Positions 60,695 through 64,000 of a stretch of 64,000 bases of DNA are shown piece by piece. Position 1 is the first letter of the stretch, and each line of letters begins with the position of its first letter. The stretch lies in assembly GCA_025618425.1 (NCBI GenBank), contig CM046844.1, forward strand, positions 3,907,177 through 3,971,176. The letters run 5' to 3'. Made by a program: the position numbers and the translations under genes. Source of the DNA: Heliocidaris tuberculata (lineage: Eukaryota > Echinodermata > Echinoidea > Camarodonta > Echinometridae). A model generated the notes under the pieces. It was given only the letters and a program-made list of their open reading frames with translations. It searched no databases and was not told where the DNA came from.

Positions 60695-60755
60695 CCCCGA
60701 TATATCGCACTCGATATAACCTTGTATCCCACTCAAGGCCATTCAGTATTATATA
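60695..60755. mobile_element. Inverted copy of the 21312 element, part 2
   Basis: TATATCGCACTCGATATAAC, then TTGTATCCCACTCAAGGCCA and TTCAGTATTATAT, is the reverse complement of about 21334-21395. It completes the half missing at 58984-59142. Confidence 0.7.
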
Positions 60756-60896
60756 AATATTGACTGGCCTTGAGGGGGATATCGAATATGTTGCCCGCAA
60801 CAGAATCATATTGCCCCGAGTCGAAGACGGGGGCAGTATTGTTCTTTTAAGGGCAACATTTTCGATATTCCCCCAAAAGTAGAGCCAGTCAATATT
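60756..60896. mobile_element. Palindromic (foldback) MITE
   Basis: AATATTGACTGGCC ... GGGGGATATCGAATATGTTGCCC mirrors GGGCAACATTTTCGATATTCCCCC ... CCAGTCAATATT. It lies directly next to the 60695 half-element and shares its outer AATATTGA.TGGCCTTGAG motif. Confidence 0.8.
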
Positions 60897-61315
60897 ATCG
60901 TTATTACCTATATCATGCATATGCCTATTTTGTAGCAATGACATTTCTGTTTGCCTGTCGGACCCTCTGATTTCAGGTTATTCATACAGGTATGTAATCT
61001 TGGCCAAGCAATTGTGACGTAAATTGTTACCGCGCGTATCCATTGTTTAAGCCTTTGTACACTTTAACGCGCACTGACAATAAAGGGTGGAATCATATGG
61101 CCATAGAGATCCTATAATGCATATATGGCCAATGTTGCCCTCTTTTTTAGTACAGTGGACTATGTGGAAAACCCGGAAGAGGGCAATACATAGAGCCCTG
61201 TAGGGCTCTGGGGCAATATGGCAAATATTGCCCGCTCCGGTGACAGATTCGGAGGAGCGCGCAAAATACGGTTTTTTATTTTGCGGCTAAAATGCCCTGT
61301 ATAGGTAAAAATAAT
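60897..61315. other. Non-coding stretch with short inverted repeats
   Basis: TTGCCCTCTTTTTTAGTACA mirrors GGAAGAGGGCAA (about 61135-61183), then AGAGCCCTGTAGGGCTCT (61192-61209) is a perfect palindrome, followed by more GGCAATATGGC motifs. It may be another degraded foldback element. Confidence 0.45.
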
Positions 61316-61470
61316 AAATATTTTAGTAAAATGATAGTAGTAATAATAGTAATAATAATTTTATTAGCAATGATAATAAATAAAATAAATAAAATAACAA
61401 ATATTTTAATAAAATGGTAGTAGTAATAATAGTAATAATAATTTTATTAGCAATGATAATAATGATAACA
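61316..61470 (+). repeat. Tandem duplication, 83-bp unit
   Basis: AAATATTTTAGTAAAATGAT at 61316 repeats as AAATATTTTAATAAAATGGT at 61399. Both continue AGTAGTAATAATAGTAATAA. Confidence 0.9.
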
Positions 61471-61645
61471 ACAATATCAAGAACAACAATGGAATATTTC
61501 TTGATACGACCATTGAGTTGTGGCAGAAGTAGCAAAAGAAACATTAGCCAAGGTATTATCAAAAGTTTTAAAATGTTTAGAAATAAATAACCATAAATAA
61601 GAGGATTAAAAACAAAGTCGTACGAGACACATATCACGGAATCAC

Positions 61646-61870
61646 CAATGTGCACAATGTTGCTTCAGGAAAAATTCATGCATCCTTAGGTTTGGTGGAA
61701 GAGCACTAGCGTACCCCTGACAAGTTTTGACAGAAATTTCTCCCCCCCCCCCCCTTTTTAGATTTTTTTTTTTTTTTGGTTTTGTTGCTTAATTGTCAGA
61801 GAATTCTGGACCCCTATAAAATCTGATACCCCCCCCCCCCCCCATTGAGCGACTTCTGGAGCGCTGGGAT
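61646..61870. repeat. Dispersed repeat, copy 2 (partner at 13738)
   Basis: Same ordered blocks as at 13738-13955, with different poly-C and poly-T lengths and an 18-bp insertion after GAATTCTGGACCCC. Confidence 0.8.
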
Positions 61871-62164
61871 TTTTTTGCCACTCAGCCCCCCCCCCCCCCC
61901 CCCTCCCCCCACTGAGCGAGTTTTGGAGGGCTGGCGAGAAGAAAAAATTACGGGTCTCCCTCCAAGCAGAATTGACAAATTTTGCCCCCCCCCCCCCTTG
62001 TATAAAATCCGTGTTTTGTTGTGTGTGTCTATAGGTAAGAGTCCTACCTCTCTCGTTCCTTGTCTCCCTTCCTTTCCTGTCTCTTTCACTCCTCTTATGT
62101 TTTGTTTATCTGGTTTATGTACAAATATGTTCCCTTTTCAACGATACACTATTTTTGCAATTAT

Positions 62165-62369
62165 AAGTTATAGGGGGCTGCAATCTACAAGCCCAGCTTT
62201 TTAGCAGTCCCCTCCGCGACCAACCTAGTTTATGTTTTTTATGTCTGTTTTACACTGTAACCAATGATTGTAAAGTTTCATTGATTTGCTATGTACGATG
62301 TAAAACTGTGCATTTAATTTGTTGGAAGTGGAAATAAATGAAATGAAATGAAATGAAATGAAATGAAAT
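62165..62369 (+). mobile_element. LINE 3' end fragment
   Basis: GGGGGCTGCAATCTACAAGC leads through an AT-rich stretch to GGAAGTGGAAATAAATG and then (AAATG)n at about 62334-62369. This is a typical non-LTR retrotransposon tail with a pentamer repeat. Confidence 0.6.
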
Positions 62370-62386
62370 CCAGGGTACGCCACTAT

Positions 62387-62554
62387 ACTATTAATACATG
62401 GTTGGGAGTGCGTTAGTGCGATCTGGCAACACAAAGGTTTTTATCGTGGTGTACTAACACACGAGGCGTAGCCGAGTGTGTTAGACACCACGATAAAAAC
62501 CTGCGTGTTGCTGGATCGCACTAACGCACGAACTCACAACCATGTATTAATAGT
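62387..62554. mobile_element. Near-perfect palindrome, 168 bp
   Basis: ACTATTAATACATGG ... GTGCGTTAGTGCGATC ... GGTTTTTATCGTGGTG mirrors CACCACGATAAAAACC ... GATCGCACTAACGCAC ... CCATGTATTAATAGT. The centre is near GAGGCGTAGCC at 62463-62473. ATAAAACGGGT (62558) and ACCCGTTTTAT (62708) form an additional inverted pair downstream, so the element may extend to about 62720. Confidence 0.85.
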
Positions 62555-62720
62555 TTTATAAAACGGGTCTACAATTTTAGTGTTTTCTTACAATCTTAGT
62601 GTTTGATCCCGATTAGCCGTGCGTTAGTCCCCTCGCCGTGCGTTATCACTTTTTTTTTGCACGGTCACGTGATGTTATTTGACCAATCAGGATGGCTACA
62701 TTCTTGAACCCGTTTTATAA

Positions 62721-63464
62721 TGTAGAATAGTGATTTATTATAACAATGGGGAATGAAAGGGGGCAGATTAAGAGGAGACAAACATTGTATGAAACGAAGC
62801 ACATGAAACGGTGATCCGACATTTGCTCTGGCTAATTGCTCGGGCTTAATTTATTTCGTCAAAAGTACAGAATTAGGGTTGTTGTTGCAATTGGGATGTA
62901 GGTTTTGGTTTCCTCCCCCGGAAATTCCAACGAATGAAAAAAAAAAATGTATAGCAAATAATGAGTAAGGGCTGCATTATCCTGTTCAGGCCTTTAAGTG
63001 GTTTAAAATGCAAATTTCGCTTGTCAAAATGGGAAATTTTCTAGCGCAGTCGTTACGCTCCCTCCGATACAAGTACTTAACCTATAAAATATTGCAGAAG
63101 ATCTCTAAAGCGTAAGGGATTATTTAGGCAGAGATTCCCCTGTGTTTTACAAAATACAATATAAACATGCCTATAGGACCTATTGCAGGGATGTTTCATA
63201 GAGACGTGGGACGCCTCTCCCTGAAATCCTTCTTAGGGGTTTGACCCCCCCCCCCTCCCCCTCACTTCCTTCCAGAAATATCAACAAAAAAATTGTAAAT
63301 GGTGATTTAACACTTGGATTTGCCTGCGGGATCAAAAGTGATCTAAGAAAGCTGTTCCAAACCTTTAAAAAATTATAATCCAATTAGTCTAGTCGGAAAG
63401 GAGGGTTCCCGTGCACCATCGAGATAAATTTTTTTATCAACTTTTTTATAATGCCTGAATATGG
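62721..63464. other. Non-coding stretch
   Basis: No gene was recognised. A poly-C patch lies at about 63245-63262. Confidence 0.4.
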
Positions 63465-63996
63465 TTCTAGGACACCTACCCCCTGGACAACCACCCCCCC
63501 CCCCCGGATAACCACCCCTAGGATAACCACCCTCTAGGACAACTATCCCCTAGGACAACTACCCCCTAGGGCAACCACCCTCTAGGACGACTACCCCCCC
63601 CCCCAGACAACTACCCCCTAGGACAACCACCCTCTAAGACAACTACCCCCGGACAACTACCCCCCGGACAGCTACCCTCTAGGACAACTACCCCCCCCCG
63701 GACAGCTACCCCCGGACACCTACCCCGGACAACTATCCTCTAGGACAACCACCCTCTAGGACAACCACCCCCTGGGACAACTACCCCCGGACTACTACCC
63801 CCTTCCCCCCCGGACAAGCACCCCCAGACAAGTACCCCCTAGAACAACCACCCTCTAGGACAACTACCCCCCCCCCCTCCCGGACAACTACCCTCAGACA
63901 ACTAACCTTTTAAGGCAACCACTCTTTAGGACATCTTCTTGACAAATACCACCTAAGGTAACTACCGCCCAAATAACTACCCCCGGACATTTATTT
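63465..63996 (+). repeat. Minisatellite, about 16-bp unit
   Basis: Degenerate units of GGACAACTACCCCCTA repeat about thirty times, with unit length varying through C-run slippage (CCCCTAGGACAACC, CCCGGACAGCTACC). The array probably continues past the window end. Confidence 0.92.
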
Positions 63997-64000
63997 ATTT

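Noticed and set aside
63465..63996. CRISPR-like array
   Set aside because: No constant repeat with unique spacers; it is a degenerate minisatellite in a eukaryotic genome.
1..64000. tRNA, rRNA or other structured RNA genes
   Set aside because: No cloverleaf with A/B boxes and no rRNA-like block was recognised by eye; a covariance-model scan would be needed to exclude them fully.

Overview
This is eukaryotic, intron-bearing, AT-rich DNA that is dense in short non-autonomous DNA transposons, palindromic (foldback-like) elements, LINE remnants, long poly-G/poly-C tracts and the palindrome TACATGTA. That texture, with a metazoan-style allantoinase gene, suggests a marine invertebrate deuterostome, most likely an echinoderm. 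This is an inference from sequence style only; no species marker is present.

Region by region. 1-139 is the tail of a hAT-like MITE. 2405-12810 (+) holds the only host gene I can reconstruct with confidence: a complete nine-exon allantoinase (466 codons plus stop). All eight introns are GT-AG with compatible phases, and all six expected metal ligands are present. Intron 7 is enlarged by a 150-bp palindrome and a 0.9-kb GC-rich inverted-repeat element. 12811-21960 is a repeat field: a 1.3-kb foldback element (16518-17821), several palindromes, and a Crypton-type tyrosine recombinase gene on the minus strand (19524-20917) with an intact catalytic set but a frame break near its N-terminus. 22270-24640 (-) is a 5'-truncated, frameshifted LINE of the CR1/Jockey type. 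24641-26940 is mostly non-coding, with a cluster of AGATCT palindromes and one weak candidate terminal exon. 26953-28868 is a 1.9-kb hAT-type non-autonomous element with a target-site duplication.

The dominant structural fact is at 28853-54566. A 12.6-kb segment occurs twice in direct order. The first copy ends exactly at a run of 500 N (41441-41940) and the second begins exactly after it. The copies are nearly identical, differing mainly by homopolymer-length changes and small indels. This is what an unmerged overlap between two contigs, probably two haplotypes, looks like. Everything in that interval should provisionally be counted once. Inside it are hAT-like and piggyBac-like MITEs, LINE tails, low-complexity tracts and one possible minus-strand first coding exon (start at 32473, again at 45581).

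54486-64000 is again repeats: a complete hAT-like element with a perfect 8-bp target duplication, a diverged third copy of part of the duplicated segment, split and nested palindromic elements, a LINE 3' tail, a 168-bp palindrome, and a 16-bp-unit minisatellite running to the window edge.

The genes do not form an operon or pathway. Allantoinase is the host metabolic gene (allantoin to allantoate, in urate breakdown); the other recognisable coding regions belong to mobile elements. I did not find a convincing new multi-gene biological system. The most interesting material is the set of structured mobile elements and the assembly duplication.
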